DNA of 64,000 bases, taken from NCBI GenBank assembly GCA_963761425.1, contig CAVXGQ010000005.1, forward strand, positions 682,001 to 746,000. Direction: 5' to 3'. Under the pieces are notes generated by a model that saw only the letters and a list, made by a program, of their open reading frames with translations, was not told the DNA's origin and ran no database searches. The first letter of the stretch is position 1. Every line of letters starts with the position of its first letter. Made by a program: the position numbers and the translations under genes. Below are positions 34,602 to 44,106 of the stretch, one piece after another. Source of the DNA: Bog-793 sp963761425 (GTDB lineage: Bacteria; Actinomycetota; Acidimicrobiia; Acidimicrobiales; Bog-793).

Positions 34602-36932
34602 ATGGATCGGTTCTTCGCCCTCCTCGGTCGCGCCACCGTCCGCCTGCGTTGGTTCATCGTCCTCGGTTGGATCGTCGTGGCCATCGTGGCGACCCTGACG
34701 CTCCCGACGCTTAGCAGTGAAATCAACAACGACAACAGCCACTTCCTGCCTTCCAGCTCGCCGGCCATCCAGGCCTTCAACCTCGCGACGCCCCTGCTGG
34801 GCAATACCGCGGCGAACAGCCTCGTCGTCATCGTGGCGGCGCGGGACCACACCGCGCTCGGCCCAGCTGACGCCGCCGCGATCACGCGAGAGGTCATCGC
34901 CGCCAAGAAGGTGCCCCTGGTCCGGACGGTGCGTTTCATCGGCGTCTCGCCCAACCGGCGCGCCGCGGAGCTGCTGGTCAGCGCCCACGTCAATGAAAAC
35001 GACATCACCGACGAGAAAACCTTGATCGACCACCTGGAAACGAGCTTCTCGGCGGTGCACCCGCCGGCGGGGCTGGGGATGCACGTCGCCGGGGCCGTCG
35101 CCACCAATGTCGCCAATCAGTCGAAGTCGGCGGTGACGGGCAATCGCGTCCAGGACTTCTCGATCCTTTTCATCATCATCTTGCTGTTCTTCGTCTTCCG
35201 CTCGGTGCTCGCGCCCTTGGTCACGCTGATCCCATCGGCGGTCGCGCTCGTCGTCGCCGACCGATTCATCGGCGGACTCGGCGCGCATGGTCTGCAGATC
35301 TCGATATTCACCCAGCTGTTGCTCATCGTCTTGATGCTCGGTGCGGGGACCGACTACGGCTTGTTCCTCGTCTTCCGGGTCCGAGAGGAACTGCGCGGCG
35401 GGCGAGCGGCCAACGATGCCGTCGCCTATTCCCTCGCCCGCATCGGTGAATCCATCACCGCGTCGGGGGGAACGGTGATCTTCGCCCTGCTTAGCTTGTT
35501 GTTCGCGACCTTCGGCCTCTACCAGGACCTCGGCGTGCCGCTCGCCGTCGGGATCGGGGTGATGCTCCTCACCGGCCTCACTCTCCTGCCGGCGCTGCTG
35601 GCGATCCTCGGACGCGCTGCGTTCTGGCCGTCACCGATCGCCCCGGGAACCGAGCGCGCTGGCTGGTGGACCCAAATCGCCCGCCGGCTGCTGCGCCGCC
35701 CGGGCGCCACGCTCGGGCTGGGGCTCCTGCTCTTCGCCTGCTTCGCCTCCGCGGCTCTCTCCTACAGGTCCGGCGGCTTTGGCGGTGCCACCAGCGCCCC
35801 CGCGGGCAGCGACGCCGCGGCTGGAAACGCGGCGCTCGTCAAGAACTTCCCGCAGGCCGCGACCAACCCGACCGACATCATCATGAAGTTCTCCTCCCCC
35901 GTGTGGCAGCTACCGATCGCGCGGCAGCTCGCGGCCGGCGGGGAGGTACTTCGACAATCGGGAGCCTTTCGGACGCTCGACGGGCCCTTCAACCCCACCG
36001 GGGTGGCCATCCCGCCGATCGACTACGCGAAACTGCACCTTCTCCTCGGCAACGCGGCTCTCCTTCCCGCGACTGAGCCAGCCCAGCTGAAGAAACTCAT
36101 CCCCCTGGCGGCGTACGACATCTACCACGCCACGGCAGCCTTCATCTCCGCCGACGGCCGGACGATTCTGTACGAGGTCAGCCTCAAGGCCGGCAACCCC
36201 GACTCGAACGCCGCGATCAACTCGGTGCCGCGTCTGCGCCGGATCGTTGGCCAGGCCGCGGGAGCGGCCCACGCCGAGGCGAGCGGGGTCGCCGGTGACG
36301 CGCCCGCCCTCTACGACGTCGCCAACACCTCGAACCACGACCTTTTCCACATCATCCCGATCGCGATCGCGGCCATCGCCATCCTGCTGGCGCTGGTACT
36401 ACGCAGCCTGATCGCTCCCCTGTACCTCATCGTGAGCGTCGGACTCTCCTACCTCGCGGCACTCGGCGTCTCGGTGCTCGTCTTCATCGACATCGCCGGC
36501 GAGTCGGGAATCACCTTCGTGCTCCCGTTCCTCATGTTCCTGTTTCTGTTGGCCTTGGGCGAGGACTACAACATCTTGGTCATGACCCGCATCCGCGAGG
36601 AGGCACGACGTCGCCCGATCGGCGACGCCGTCATCTACGCCGTCGGGCGGACCGGACCGACCATCACCTCAGCTGGGCTCGTCCTCGCCGGGAGTTTCGT
36701 CGTGCTCGCCATCGTTGGAGGCTCGGGGCCCGGTGGCAACCAGATCCAGGCCATGGGTATCGGGCTGGCGATCGGTATCCTCCTGGACACGTTTGTCGTG
36801 CGCGTCCTTCTCGTCCCGGCGACCGTGGCGCTGCTGGGCCGCTGGAACTGGTGGCCGTCGCGTCTCGGCCGCCGCCACGATTCGCACCCCGCCTTCTCCG
36901 GCCACCAACCGGTGGCAATCGGGCGTCCTTGA
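34602..36932 (+). CDS. MMPL/RND-family transporter
   Basis: A 776-residue membrane transporter with two RND halves. Each half has one membrane helix, a large extracytoplasmic loop and five more helices. The central conserved sequences are GAGTDYGLFLVFRVREEL (about residue 247) and LGEDYNILVMTRIREEARR (about residue 652), with the proton-relay Asp-Tyr pair in both. Mycobacterial MmpL relatives export lipids or siderophores, so an envelope-lipid or drug substrate is plausible. It lies between an MFS exporter and an esterase in one operon. Confidence 0.9.
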   Translation: MDRFFALLGRATVRLRWFIVLGWIVVAIVATLTLPTLSSEINNDNSHFLPSSSPAIQAFNLATPLLGNTAANSLVVIVAARDHTALGPADAAAITREVIAAKKVPLVRTVRFIGVSPNRRAAELLVSAHVNENDITDEKTLIDHLETSFSAVHPPAGLGMHVAGAVATNVANQSKSAVTGNRVQDFSILFIIILLFFVFRSVLAPLVTLIPSAVALVVADRFIGGLGAHGLQISIFTQLLLIVLMLGAGTDYGLFLVFRVREELRGGRAANDAVAYSLARIGESITASGGTVIFALLSLLFATFGLYQDLGVPLAVGIGVMLLTGLTLLPALLAILGRAAFWPSPIAPGTERAGWWTQIARRLLRRPGATLGLGLLLFACFASAALSYRSGGFGGATSAPAGSDAAAGNAALVKNFPQAATNPTDIIMKFSSPVWQLPIARQLAAGGEVLRQSGAFRTLDGPFNPTGVAIPPIDYAKLHLLLGNAALLPATEPAQLKKLIPLAAYDIYHATAAFISADGRTILYEVSLKAGNPDSNAAINSVPRLRRIVGQAAGAAHAEASGVAGDAPALYDVANTSNHDLFHIIPIAIAAIAILLALVLRSLIAPLYLIVSVGLSYLAALGVSVLVFIDIAGESGITFVLPFLMFLFLLALGEDYNILVMTRIREEARRRPIGDAVIYAVGRTGPTITSAGLVLAGSFVVLAIVGGSGPGGNQIQAMGIGLAIGILLDTFVVRVLLVPATVALLGRWNWWPSRLGRRHDSHPAFSGHQPVAIGRP

Positions 36933-36944
36933 AGAGGATCTGAG

Positions 36945-37970
36945 ATGCGGCCGTGGACCCTGGAACTGACCGGTCGTCTCGAGACGCGTGAGCTCACCGC
37001 CCCGGCTTTGAAGGACAACCCCCTCGGGGACCCGGCGACGCGCCCGGTGTGGGTCTACCTCCCTCCGGGATACGACGACTCATCACGGCGCTACCCGGTC
37101 ATCTACCTGCTGCAGGGATTCGGTGGATTCGTCACACGTTGGGGACACCGCTCGATGTTCGATCTCACCGCCCCCGAGCTCATCGACGCCGCCCTCGTCT
37201 CCGGGACGCCACCGTGCATCGTCGTCTACGTCGACGCCTGGACCTCGCTCGGAGGCAGCCAGTTCCTCGACTCGCCCGGGACCGGCCGCTATCACACCTA
37301 CCTGTGTGAGGACATAGTCGGATTCGTCGACCAGGGGTATCGCACGATCGCTGACGGTGGCCACCGCGGCGTGATGGGCCATTCCAGCGGTGGTTTCGGG
37401 GCGGCCGTCGCGGCGATGCTGCGGCCGGATCTTTTCACCGCGTTCGCCTCGTTGGCTGGCGACTGCTGTTTCGAGCTCTCACTGCTGCCGGACCTGGCAC
37501 AAGCGCATCGGGCGCTGCGTGACCACTACGACAGCTCCTATGACCGCTTCTTCAGCGATCTGGCGGCGCGACCGACCATGTCGAGAGCCGATGATTTCGC
37601 ACTCCTCTCGGTCTGGGCTCTCTCGGCCTGTTACTCCGCCGAACCAGACGGGACGGTGTCGCTCCCGTTCGACATCTCGACCGGCGCGATCCGACCGGAT
37701 GTCTGGGCCCGCTGGCTGGCCTGGGACCCGGTGCGGATGGTCGCCGACCACGTCCCCGCCCTTTCCTCCCTGCGGGCCATCTGGGTCGACGCCGGACGCC
37801 ATGACGACCACTTCCTTGACGTGGGAGCCGAGGCGTTCGTCGCGGAACTGCGACGCGCCGGGATAGGCAACGTCGCCTTCGAGCTGTTCGAGGGGACCCA
37901 CCATCACAACGCCTACCGCTACCCCATGGCCCTTTCCTACCTGGCAGAGCGGATTACCGAGCCGAAGTGA
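36945..37970 (+). CDS. Alpha/beta-hydrolase esterase (esterase D / antigen 85 fold family)
   Basis: A 341-residue hydrolase. The strand RPVWVYLPPGYDDSSRRYPVIYLLQG and the nucleophile elbow GHSSGG (about residues 145-150) match the putative esterase family that also contains formylglutathione hydrolases and mycolyltransferases. The catalytic Asp and His are probably in WVDAGRHDDH and GTHHHNAYRY. No signal peptide is present, so it should act in the cytosol. GAAGAGGA before the ATG and a 12-base gap tie it to the MMPL gene. Confidence 0.83.
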   Translation: MRPWTLELTGRLETRELTAPALKDNPLGDPATRPVWVYLPPGYDDSSRRYPVIYLLQGFGGFVTRWGHRSMFDLTAPELIDAALVSGTPPCIVVYVDAWTSLGGSQFLDSPGTGRYHTYLCEDIVGFVDQGYRTIADGGHRGVMGHSSGGFGAAVAAMLRPDLFTAFASLAGDCCFELSLLPDLAQAHRALRDHYDSSYDRFFSDLAARPTMSRADDFALLSVWALSACYSAEPDGTVSLPFDISTGAIRPDVWARWLAWDPVRMVADHVPALSSLRAIWVDAGRHDDHFLDVGAEAFVAELRRAGIGNVAFELFEGTHHHNAYRYPMALSYLAERITEPK

Positions 37971-38222
37971 CGGCGAGGTGGATCTCCTCGCCAGCTTGCC
38001 AACTGCCTCAACCCAGAAGACGCCGAAAAGTCGGCTTCGGTCGAAGGGCGCAACTCCCCTCCCCCCGCCGACCAGCCGGGGTCCAGTGGCTACGGCTTCT
38101 CCATGGATCCGCGTAGGCCGACGGGCTGGGACCGGTCCACCCCTGCCTCACGAATCCGCGCCGGATCCGAATGACCAATCCGTTCTCTCGGCACTTGCAA
38201 CGGGAGATCGCGACCCGGGTCG

Positions 38223-38228
38223 TATAGT
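38223..38228 (+). promoter_or_regulatory. -10 element of the SHOCT membrane protein gene
   Basis: TATAGT occurs about 30 bases before the start at 38259, with a CGAGGAGG ribosome binding site between. The nearest -35-like TTGCAA is too far upstream (22-base spacer), so only the -10 is called. Confidence 0.35.
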
Positions 38229-38258
38229 TGCAGCAGAGCCGAGGAGGTCCCATCGGCA

Positions 38259-38546
38259 ATGCTGTACGAGATCGCGCTGGTCCAGCAGAGCAAGGGCGTG
38301 CACCTCTTTGCCTTGCTGTTCATCCTCCTCGTCTTGGTGATCTGCGTGGTGCTCGTCGTCTTCGGCCTGGTCGTCATCTTCCGCGCCTATAAGAGCAACG
38401 GCCGCACTAACGGATCCTTATCCCGTCCGGAAGAGCCACCTGAGCTCCTGCTGGCCCGGCGCTTTGACGCCGGCGTGATCGACGAGTCCGAATACCGTCG
38501 CCGGCTGAACGAACTGAGGAGCCGCGAGGCCCCCTCGGGCGCCTGA
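38259..38546 (+). CDS. Small membrane protein with C-terminal SHOCT motif
   Basis: A 95-residue protein. One long hydrophobic helix (about residues 15-42) is followed by a polar linker and a SHOCT-type short helical motif, LLARRFDAGVIDESEYRRRL (about 66-85). SHOCT motifs are common tails on small bacterial membrane proteins, probably for oligomerisation. The ATG has CGAGGAGG upstream. It is convergent with the gcv operon. Function unknown. Confidence 0.75.
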   Translation: MLYEIALVQQSKGVHLFALLFILLVLVICVVLVVFGLVVIFRAYKSNGRTNGSLSRPEEPPELLLARRFDAGVIDESEYRRRLNELRSREAPSGA

Positions 38547-38551
38547 CCGCG

Positions 38552-38571
38552 GCGGCCCTCTGCCGGGCCGC
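38552..38571. terminator. Bidirectional hairpin between convergent genes
   Basis: A 7-bp GC stem (GCGGCCC at 38552-38558 with GGGCCGC at 38565-38571) around a 6-base loop lies in the 66-base gap between the SHOCT gene and gcvPB, which face each other. Confidence 0.5.
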
Positions 38572-38612
38572 GTGACGGCACGCAGCGCGAGAACACCTCG
38601 CCCGGCGACGAC

Positions 38613-40157
38613 TCAATCGGCCTCCGGCCGTCGAGCGTCGAAGGTCACGACCAGTTGACGTGCTGCCCGCGCCTCGTCGAGTCGTCCGACCGGTGTCGTG
38701 CGTGGTGCATCGTGCGCGGCCAACTCACCCGTCGCGGCGCGGGCTCGGGCCTCCGCCGCGATCGCGACGAGCGCGTCGGCGAACGCGGCCACCGTCTCGG
38801 GACTTTCCGTCTCGGTAGGTTCGATCATCAGCGCTTCGTCGACCACGAGTGGGAAGTACACCGTCGGAGCGTGAAAGCCTTGTTCCAGAAGGTGCTTCGC
38901 GACATCGAGGGCTCGCATACCGGTCTCGCGCCTCAGCGAGGCGGCCGAGACGACGCATTCGTGCATCACCGGCCGGTCGTACGGGAAGTCGTAGACGCCA
39001 CGCAGTCGCTCACGCAGCCAGTTGGCGTTGAGCACGGAGGTCGCCGCCACCCGTCGCAAGCCGTCGCCACCGTTCAGCGCGATGTAGCACCAGGCCCGCA
39101 ACAGCACCAGCGCGTTCCCGTAATAGGAGTGGATCCGGCCGATCGACCGGGTTGGCATGGCGAACCCGTATCCGTCGCCGGAACGCACCGGGCGCGGTCC
39201 GGGGAGCAGCTCGACCAGCCGCTCCCCCACCGCGACCGGACCCGCGCCCGGCCCGCCACCGCCGTGGGGCGTCGCGAAGGTCTTGTGCAAGTTGAGATGC
39301 ACGATGTCAAAGCCCATGTCGCCGGGACGGACCACCCCGAGGATCGGGTTGAGATTGGCGCCGTCGTAGTAGAGCAGCCCCCCGACGCCGTGCACCATCT
39401 CGGCGATCTCGAGGATCTCCTCCTCGAATAGCCCCAGCGTGTTGGGATTCGTGAGCATGATCCCCGCGACGTCACGATCGAGGACCCGGGCCAGCGCCGC
39501 CCGGTCGACTAATCCCCGCGCGTCGGTCCCGACCGTCGCGGCGGTGTACCCGCCGAGCGTCACCGAAGCCGGGTTGGTGCCGTGGGCGGACTCCGGGATG
39601 ATGACCCGGGTGCGATGGTCACCCGAGAGCTCGTGATAGGCCCGCATCAGCAGGAGCCCGGTGAGCTCTCCCGCCGCGCCCGCCGCCGGCTGCAGGGTCG
39701 CCGCCGCCATCCCGATGATCGCGCAGAGCGCCTCCTCGAGTTCCACGAGCACCTGCAGCCATCCCTGCACCCCCGAAGCGGGCGTGGCGGGATGGACGTC
39801 GCGGAATCCCGGGATCGCCGCCGCCTCGTCACAGACCTTCGGGTTGTACTTCATCGTGCACGAGCCGAGCGGGTACGCCCCCAGATCGACGCCGTACTGT
39901 CGGTGCGAAAGTCGGGTGAAATGCCCAACGAGGTCGCGCTCGGAGACCTCGGGCAGCGGCACCGGCGCTGCCCGCCGATGCCCGGCGGGAACCAGCTCGT
40001 CCGCCGACCACTCCGGCAGGCCGGTCGTGCGGAACGACCACGCCCGACGACCAGGAGCCGACAGCTCGAAGATCGTCGGTTCGGTCCCGCGCCCGAGCAA
40101 CGGTGACGAGGACGCCCTCCCGCCGGGGGCGCGTGTCGTCGAGTCCTCGCCGCTCAT
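38613..40157 (-). CDS. gcvPB: Glycine dehydrogenase (decarboxylating) subunit 2
   Basis: PLP-binding half of the split P protein, which decarboxylates glycine and passes the aminomethyl group to lipoyl-GcvH. It is 514 residues. The Schiff-base lysine is K292 in LNLHKTFATPHGGGGPG. GSCTMKYNPK near residue 98 and ESAHGTNPAS near 189 are conserved. The start overlaps the gcvPA stop (ATGA), so the two subunits are made together. The last gene of the gcvT-gcvPA-gcvPB run. Confidence 0.95.
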   Translation of the reverse strand: MSGEDSTTRAPGGRASSSPLLGRGTEPTIFELSAPGRRAWSFRTTGLPEWSADELVPAGHRRAAPVPLPEVSERDLVGHFTRLSHRQYGVDLGAYPLGSCTMKYNPKVCDEAAAIPGFRDVHPATPASGVQGWLQVLVELEEALCAIIGMAAATLQPAAGAAGELTGLLLMRAYHELSGDHRTRVIIPESAHGTNPASVTLGGYTAATVGTDARGLVDRAALARVLDRDVAGIMLTNPNTLGLFEEEILEIAEMVHGVGGLLYYDGANLNPILGVVRPGDMGFDIVHLNLHKTFATPHGGGGPGAGPVAVGERLVELLPGPRPVRSGDGYGFAMPTRSIGRIHSYYGNALVLLRAWCYIALNGGDGLRRVAATSVLNANWLRERLRGVYDFPYDRPVMHECVVSAASLRRETGMRALDVAKHLLEQGFHAPTVYFPLVVDEALMIEPTETESPETVAAFADALVAIAAEARARAATGELAAHDAPRTTPVGRLDEARAARQLVVTFDARRPEAD

Positions 40158-41497
40158 CGGATCACCTGGGCAAAAGCCGCCGCGAAGCCGTCGATCTCGG
40201 CCCGGGTGCGGCGCTCCGTCACCGCGACGAGGAGTCCGCCCTCGGCGCTCGACCCCTCGAAGCCCTCGCGCAGCGGGACCCCGGCCAGGTAGCCCTCCTC
40301 GAGCAGCCGCTCCACCAGCACCTCGCCGTCGATTGGGGCTCGCACCGCGAACTCGCGCAAGACCGGTGCCGCCGCCACCGGTTCGACTCGGTCGATCGCG
40401 AGCAGCGCCTCCCGGCAGTAGCGGGTCCCTCGGGCGCAACGTAGCGCGACCTCCCGTAGACCCTCCGTGCCGAGCCATCCGAGCTGGATCGCCGTGGTCA
40501 CCGCCATCAGCGTCTCGTTGGTACAGACGTTGGAGGAAGCCTTCTCCCGACGGATGTCTTGCTCGCGGGCGCGCAGCGTCATCACGTAGGCCCGCCGGCC
40601 CTCGAGGTCGACGGTCTCACCGACCAGCCGACCCGGCAGACGCCGCACGTGCTCGGTCTTGCAGGCGAAAAGCCCAAGATACGGCCCTCCGAAGCCCAGC
40701 GGGTTGCCGAGCGCTTGGCCCTCGCCGGCGACGACGTCCGCACCGAACTCCCCCGGGCTGCGGAGCAGTCCCGCGGCGATCGGATCCTGGCACACCACGA
40801 GGTGCGCCCCCGATCGGTCGGCGGCCCGACGCGCCTCGCCGAGATCCTCGAGAACACCGAGGTAGTTCGGGTAGGCGACGACGACCGCCCCGGCCCGGCC
40901 GGCCGGAAGGTCGTCGAACGACGTCACCCCGTCGCGCAGGCCGACTACCTCGATGGTATGGCCGCGGCCGTGCGCGAAGGTCCGCAGCACCTCGACCCAA
41001 CGCGGGTTGACGCCCTGGGAGCAGTACACGAGGGGCGTGCCGGTCGCCGCCACGGCGAGGTTCGTTGCTTCGACCAGCGCGGCGGAGCCGTCGTAGAGGG
41101 AGGCGTTGGCGACCTCCAGTCCGGTGAGGCGCGCCACCATCGTCTGGTACTCGAACAGGGCCTGCAACACCCCCTGGGCGACCTCAGGCTGGTAGGGGGT
41201 GTAGGCGGTGACGAACTCCGAGCGCCCCGCCAAGGCGCGCACCACCGCCGGGACCTCGTGGTCGTAGGCACCGCCTCCGGCGAAACAGATCGCCCCCGAA
41301 CCGACGGCGCGGTTCTTCCCGGCGAGTTCACCGAGCTCGGCGACGAGGTCGGCCTCACTCCTCGCCTTGGGCAGATCGAGCCCGGCGAGACGGATGGCCG
41401 GGGGGATCGCCGAGTACAGGTCCTCCAGGTCACGCAGCCCCAGGAATTCGAGCATCGCGGCAATATCCGCGTCGGTGTGGGGAACGAAGCTCCCCAT
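40154..41497 (-). CDS. gcvPA: Glycine dehydrogenase (decarboxylating) subunit 1
   Basis: Non-PLP-lysine half of the split P protein; it pairs with GcvPB. It is 447 residues. The N-terminus MGSFVPHTDADIAAMLEFLG is typical. TAYTPYQPEVAQGVLQALFEYQ and NASLYDGSAALVEA are the best-conserved blocks, and ASSNVCTNETLMA lies near residue 335. It starts 49 bases after gcvT and overlaps gcvPB. Confidence 0.95.
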   Translation of the reverse strand: MGSFVPHTDADIAAMLEFLGLRDLEDLYSAIPPAIRLAGLDLPKARSEADLVAELGELAGKNRAVGSGAICFAGGGAYDHEVPAVVRALAGRSEFVTAYTPYQPEVAQGVLQALFEYQTMVARLTGLEVANASLYDGSAALVEATNLAVAATGTPLVYCSQGVNPRWVEVLRTFAHGRGHTIEVVGLRDGVTSFDDLPAGRAGAVVVAYPNYLGVLEDLGEARRAADRSGAHLVVCQDPIAAGLLRSPGEFGADVVAGEGQALGNPLGFGGPYLGLFACKTEHVRRLPGRLVGETVDLEGRRAYVMTLRAREQDIRREKASSNVCTNETLMAVTTAIQLGWLGTEGLREVALRCARGTRYCREALLAIDRVEPVAAAPVLREFAVRAPIDGEVLVERLLEEGYLAGVPLREGFEGSSAEGGLLVAVTERRTRAEIDGFAAAFAQVIR

Positions 41498-41546
41498 GGT
41501 CCTCCCTAGTGAGGCGTCAGGCCGGCGAGTCGCTGGAACGGTGGCT

Positions 41547-42569
41547 TCACGACCGAGTTCGACACCGCGCTCCCCGCACCTTCACCTCGACCTCGGTGCC
41601 GTCAGGGACCTCCGGCGGCAAGAAGGCGAGGGCGATGCCCCGCTCGAGAACTGGCGAGAAGCTCCCGCTGGTCACCGCGCCGACCTCGGAACCCCCGATG
41701 AAACAGCGGTCCCCGGTGCGTGCCGCGCGGCGCGTCGTCGACAGAAGCCCGCGCAGCCGGCGGGTGATACCTGCCGCCCGTTCAGCCTCGAGGGCCGACC
41801 GGCCGCGAAATGACGGCTTGTACCAGGCGACAACCCATCCCAGTCCCGCCTGGAACGGCGTGATCCCCGGGCCCAGCTCCCGGCCGAACAGCGGCAGCCC
41901 GGCCTCGAGACGGAGGGTGTCGCGGGCCCCGAGCCCCGCCGGCAGGGCGCCGGCCTCGAGGACGGCGCGGAAGAACCTACCGGCAACGCCACTCGGCACT
42001 GCGCATTCGACGCCGTCCTCCCCGGTGTAGCCGGTCCCGGCGACCACGCAGGTGGCGCCCTCGTACTCGAAACGGGCCACCCCGAAGTGCGGGACCTGAG
42101 CCGCAGCAGGCGAGACCTTGGCGACGACCTCCCGGGCGGCCGGTCCTTGAACCGCGATGATCGCCCGCGACGCCGTCGTGTCCTCGCCGCCGATGGCGTC
42201 GCGCACCGACGCGGTGTTCGAGGCGTTCGGCATCACGTCGAACGTCACCTCGTCGAGCCACCAGATGATGCAGTCGTCCAGGACCGACCCGTCGTCATCG
42301 AGCAGATGCGTGTACTGCGCGTACCCCGGCCTGATCTTCCCGAGGTCGTTCGTGAAGGCCGTCTGCAACAGGTCGTAGGCGTTGACACCCTCGACCCGAA
42401 CGGTGCCGAGATGGCTCACGTCGAAGACCGCCGCGGCATGCCGGCAGGCGAGGTGTTCGGCGAGCGTGCCGCTCGGATACGACAACGGCATCTCCCACCC
42501 GCTGAACTCGATGAGCTTCGCGCCAAGTGCCTCATGCTCGGCCCGTAATGGGCTCTGTCGCAGGCTCAT
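41547..42569 (-). CDS. gcvT: Aminomethyltransferase, glycine cleavage T protein
   Basis: Transfers the methylene group from aminomethyl-lipoyl GcvH to tetrahydrofolate and releases ammonia. It is 340 residues. The N-terminus MSLRQSPLRAEHEALGAKLI with FSGWEMPLSY and FDVSHLGTVRVEG is standard. The folate-site region is at about residues 100-200. The internal ATG was chosen because GGGGAGGA precedes it and homologues start there. First of the three gcv genes, 10 bases after the small nuclease-like gene. Confidence 0.94.
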   Translation of the reverse strand: MSLRQSPLRAEHEALGAKLIEFSGWEMPLSYPSGTLAEHLACRHAAAVFDVSHLGTVRVEGVNAYDLLQTAFTNDLGKIRPGYAQYTHLLDDDGSVLDDCIIWWLDEVTFDVMPNASNTASVRDAIGGEDTTASRAIIAVQGPAAREVVAKVSPAAAQVPHFGVARFEYEGATCVVAGTGYTGEDGVECAVPSGVAGRFFRAVLEAGALPAGLGARDTLRLEAGLPLFGRELGPGITPFQAGLGWVVAWYKPSFRGRSALEAERAAGITRRLRGLLSTTRRAARTGDRCFIGGSEVGAVTSGSFSPVLERGIALAFLPPEVPDGTEVEVKVRGARCRTRS

Positions 42570-42579
42570 TCCTCCCCAG

Positions 42580-42942
42580 CTAACCCGCCATGGCCGACGG
42601 CCAGGTCGGTGAAGAAGCCGCCGCGCCCTGGGCGTTGAGCAGCGCCTTGAGCTCGAGAGTCGCGCAGTCCCGCCGGTAGAGCATCCGGATATTGAGTTCG
42701 GGGTAGAGCTCACCGAGCCGGCGCACCTTGGCGTTCTTCTTGGTCACCAGGCCCTGGCGCATCGTCGTCAGCTCGAGGAACAGGTCGTACTCGGGAAGAA
42801 AGAAATCGGGCCGGAACCCGGAGGTCGGCTTGCCCTCCTCGTCCCACGTGAGGACGAACTCGACCGGCTCGTACTCCCAAGCGACTCCGTAGAAGTCGAG
42901 CAGGTCAGCCAGGAACTGTTCCGAGGAATGCGCAAACCGCAC
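42580..42942 (-). CDS. Small protein with restriction-nuclease-like core
   Basis: A 120-residue protein. The segment FRPDFFLPEYDLFLELTTMR, followed by a Lys pair (KKNAK), has the shape of a PD-(D/E)XK nuclease core: an Asp, a strand with Glu, then a Lys-rich helix. The usual ExK is ELT, so metal catalysis is uncertain. The end of the core reads LYPELNIRMLYRRDC. The GTG start follows CGAGGAAAG. It sits between merR and gcvT with 10-50 base gaps, so it is probably co-transcribed with the glycine genes, which is unexplained. Confidence 0.6.
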   Translation of the reverse strand: MRFAHSSEQFLADLLDFYGVAWEYEPVEFVLTWDEEGKPTSGFRPDFFLPEYDLFLELTTMRQGLVTKKNAKVRRLGELYPELNIRMLYRRDCATLELKALLNAQGAAASSPTWPSAMAG

Positions 42943-42987
42943 CGTTCGCTTTCCTCGGTCCGAGCGAATGGTCGTCTCCTGGTCCTT

Positions 42988-43473
42988 CTAGCTGCCCGCC
43001 TGGATTCGAGGCCCGTCAGGCAGCGCTTCGGGACCGGCCGGGGCCAACCCGGACCGGTCCAGCACCAAGATGGCCGCGTCGACCTCGTCGAGGACCGCGG
43101 CCAGCGGCACAATGTTGAAGACGCCCTGGCCACCCCGCAGCAGGTCGACGATCTCCTCACCGGAGCGGGCGAGCACGGTGCCCTGCGCCCCGAGCACCAG
43201 GTTCGCCGTCGCGAGCTCACCCCCGGAACCGCGCAAACAGGCGATCGCCCGGCGCGCCTGACCGAGATTGACCCCCGCGTCGAGGAGCTGCTTGATCACC
43301 TTCAGCTCCACGACGTCGCTGTAGGAGTACCGACGCTGAGTGCCCGAGCCGTGGGCATCGGCGAGCGACGGTCGCAAGAGGCCGGTACGCGCCCAGTAGT
43401 CGAGCTGGCGATAGGTGATGCCGACCAGCTTGCAGACCTGCGGACCCCGAAAACCCTCAGCCGACCTGGGCAT
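42988..43473 (-). CDS. MerR-family transcriptional regulator (second of the cluster)
   Basis: A 161-residue regulator. The winged-helix motif VCKLVGITYRQLDYWARTGL, followed by the wing QRRYSYSDVVELKVIKQLLD (about residues 13-72), is MerR type. The C-terminal part has no metal-binding cysteines, so the effector is not a metal. It corresponds in position to the mycobacterial MerR gene next to bfn. The internal ATG is chosen because GAGGAGG lies just upstream. It is probably a regulator of the gcv genes or of growth-linked genes; not proven. Confidence 0.85.
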   Translation of the reverse strand: MPRSAEGFRGPQVCKLVGITYRQLDYWARTGLLRPSLADAHGSGTQRRYSYSDVVELKVIKQLLDAGVNLGQARRAIACLRGSGGELATANLVLGAQGTVLARSGEEIVDLLRGGQGVFNIVPLAAVLDEVDAAILVLDRSGLAPAGPEALPDGPRIQAGS

Positions 43474-43608
43474 CGCGCGCTCCTCCTCGTAGCCCGCCCT
43501 CGGCGGGCGGACCACCACCATGACAGGCGCGTAACTACGCCGGTGTCGTGAGGTTACGGCCGAAACCCGGGGTTAGTCAACGATCAGATCCGCCGGTCGG
43601 CGGGCGGT

Positions 43609-44100
43609 TCAGGACCTGAAGTCCTCCGGGCGCACCCGCTCGAGGAACTCCCGGAACTCCCCGACGATCTCCTCGGGGGCCTCCTCGTCATCCTCGTCGT
43701 CCTCCAGCACCACCCCGGCCGACTCCATCAGCTCGTCCTCGACGTAAAGGGGCGAATGGGTCCGTGCCGCGAGGGCAATGGCATCGGACGGCCGCGAGGA
43801 CAGCTCGAGGGTCCGGCCGTCCACGGCCAGGTGGATCTCGGCAAAGTAGGTGGCGTCACGCACCTCGCTCACCACCACGCGCTCCACACTCGCTCCGAGG
43901 GCGTCGAGCAGGTCCTTCATCAGGTCGTGGGTCATCGGGCGCTGCACCTCGACGCCCTGGATCGCGAAGGCGATCGCCGTCGCCTCTGGCGCCCCGATGA
44001 AGATCGGCAGCGAGCGCTCCCCCGCCACCTCCTGGAGCAACACCACGGGCGTGTTCGACTGGAGATCGACCCGCACCGCCGTGAGCCGAACCTCCAACAT
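43609..44100 (-). CDS. bfn: Bifunctional nuclease family protein (DUF151)
   Basis: A 163-residue member of the BFN/DUF151 family, some members of which show DNase and RNase activity. VVLLQEVAGERSLPIFIGAPEATAIAF (about residues 18-44) is the family core and SSRPSDAIALAART lies near residue 102. An acidic C-terminal tail follows. The ATG is preceded by TAAGTT at 6 bases, with no ribosome binding site. In mycobacteria the homologue also lies between two MerR genes. Confidence 0.88.
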   Translation of the reverse strand: MLEVRLTAVRVDLQSNTPVVLLQEVAGERSLPIFIGAPEATAIAFAIQGVEVQRPMTHDLMKDLLDALGASVERVVVSEVRDATYFAEIHLAVDGRTLELSSRPSDAIALAARTHSPLYVEDELMESAGVVLEDDEDDEEAPEEIVGEFREFLERVRPEDFRS

Positions 44101-44106
44101 GACCCG

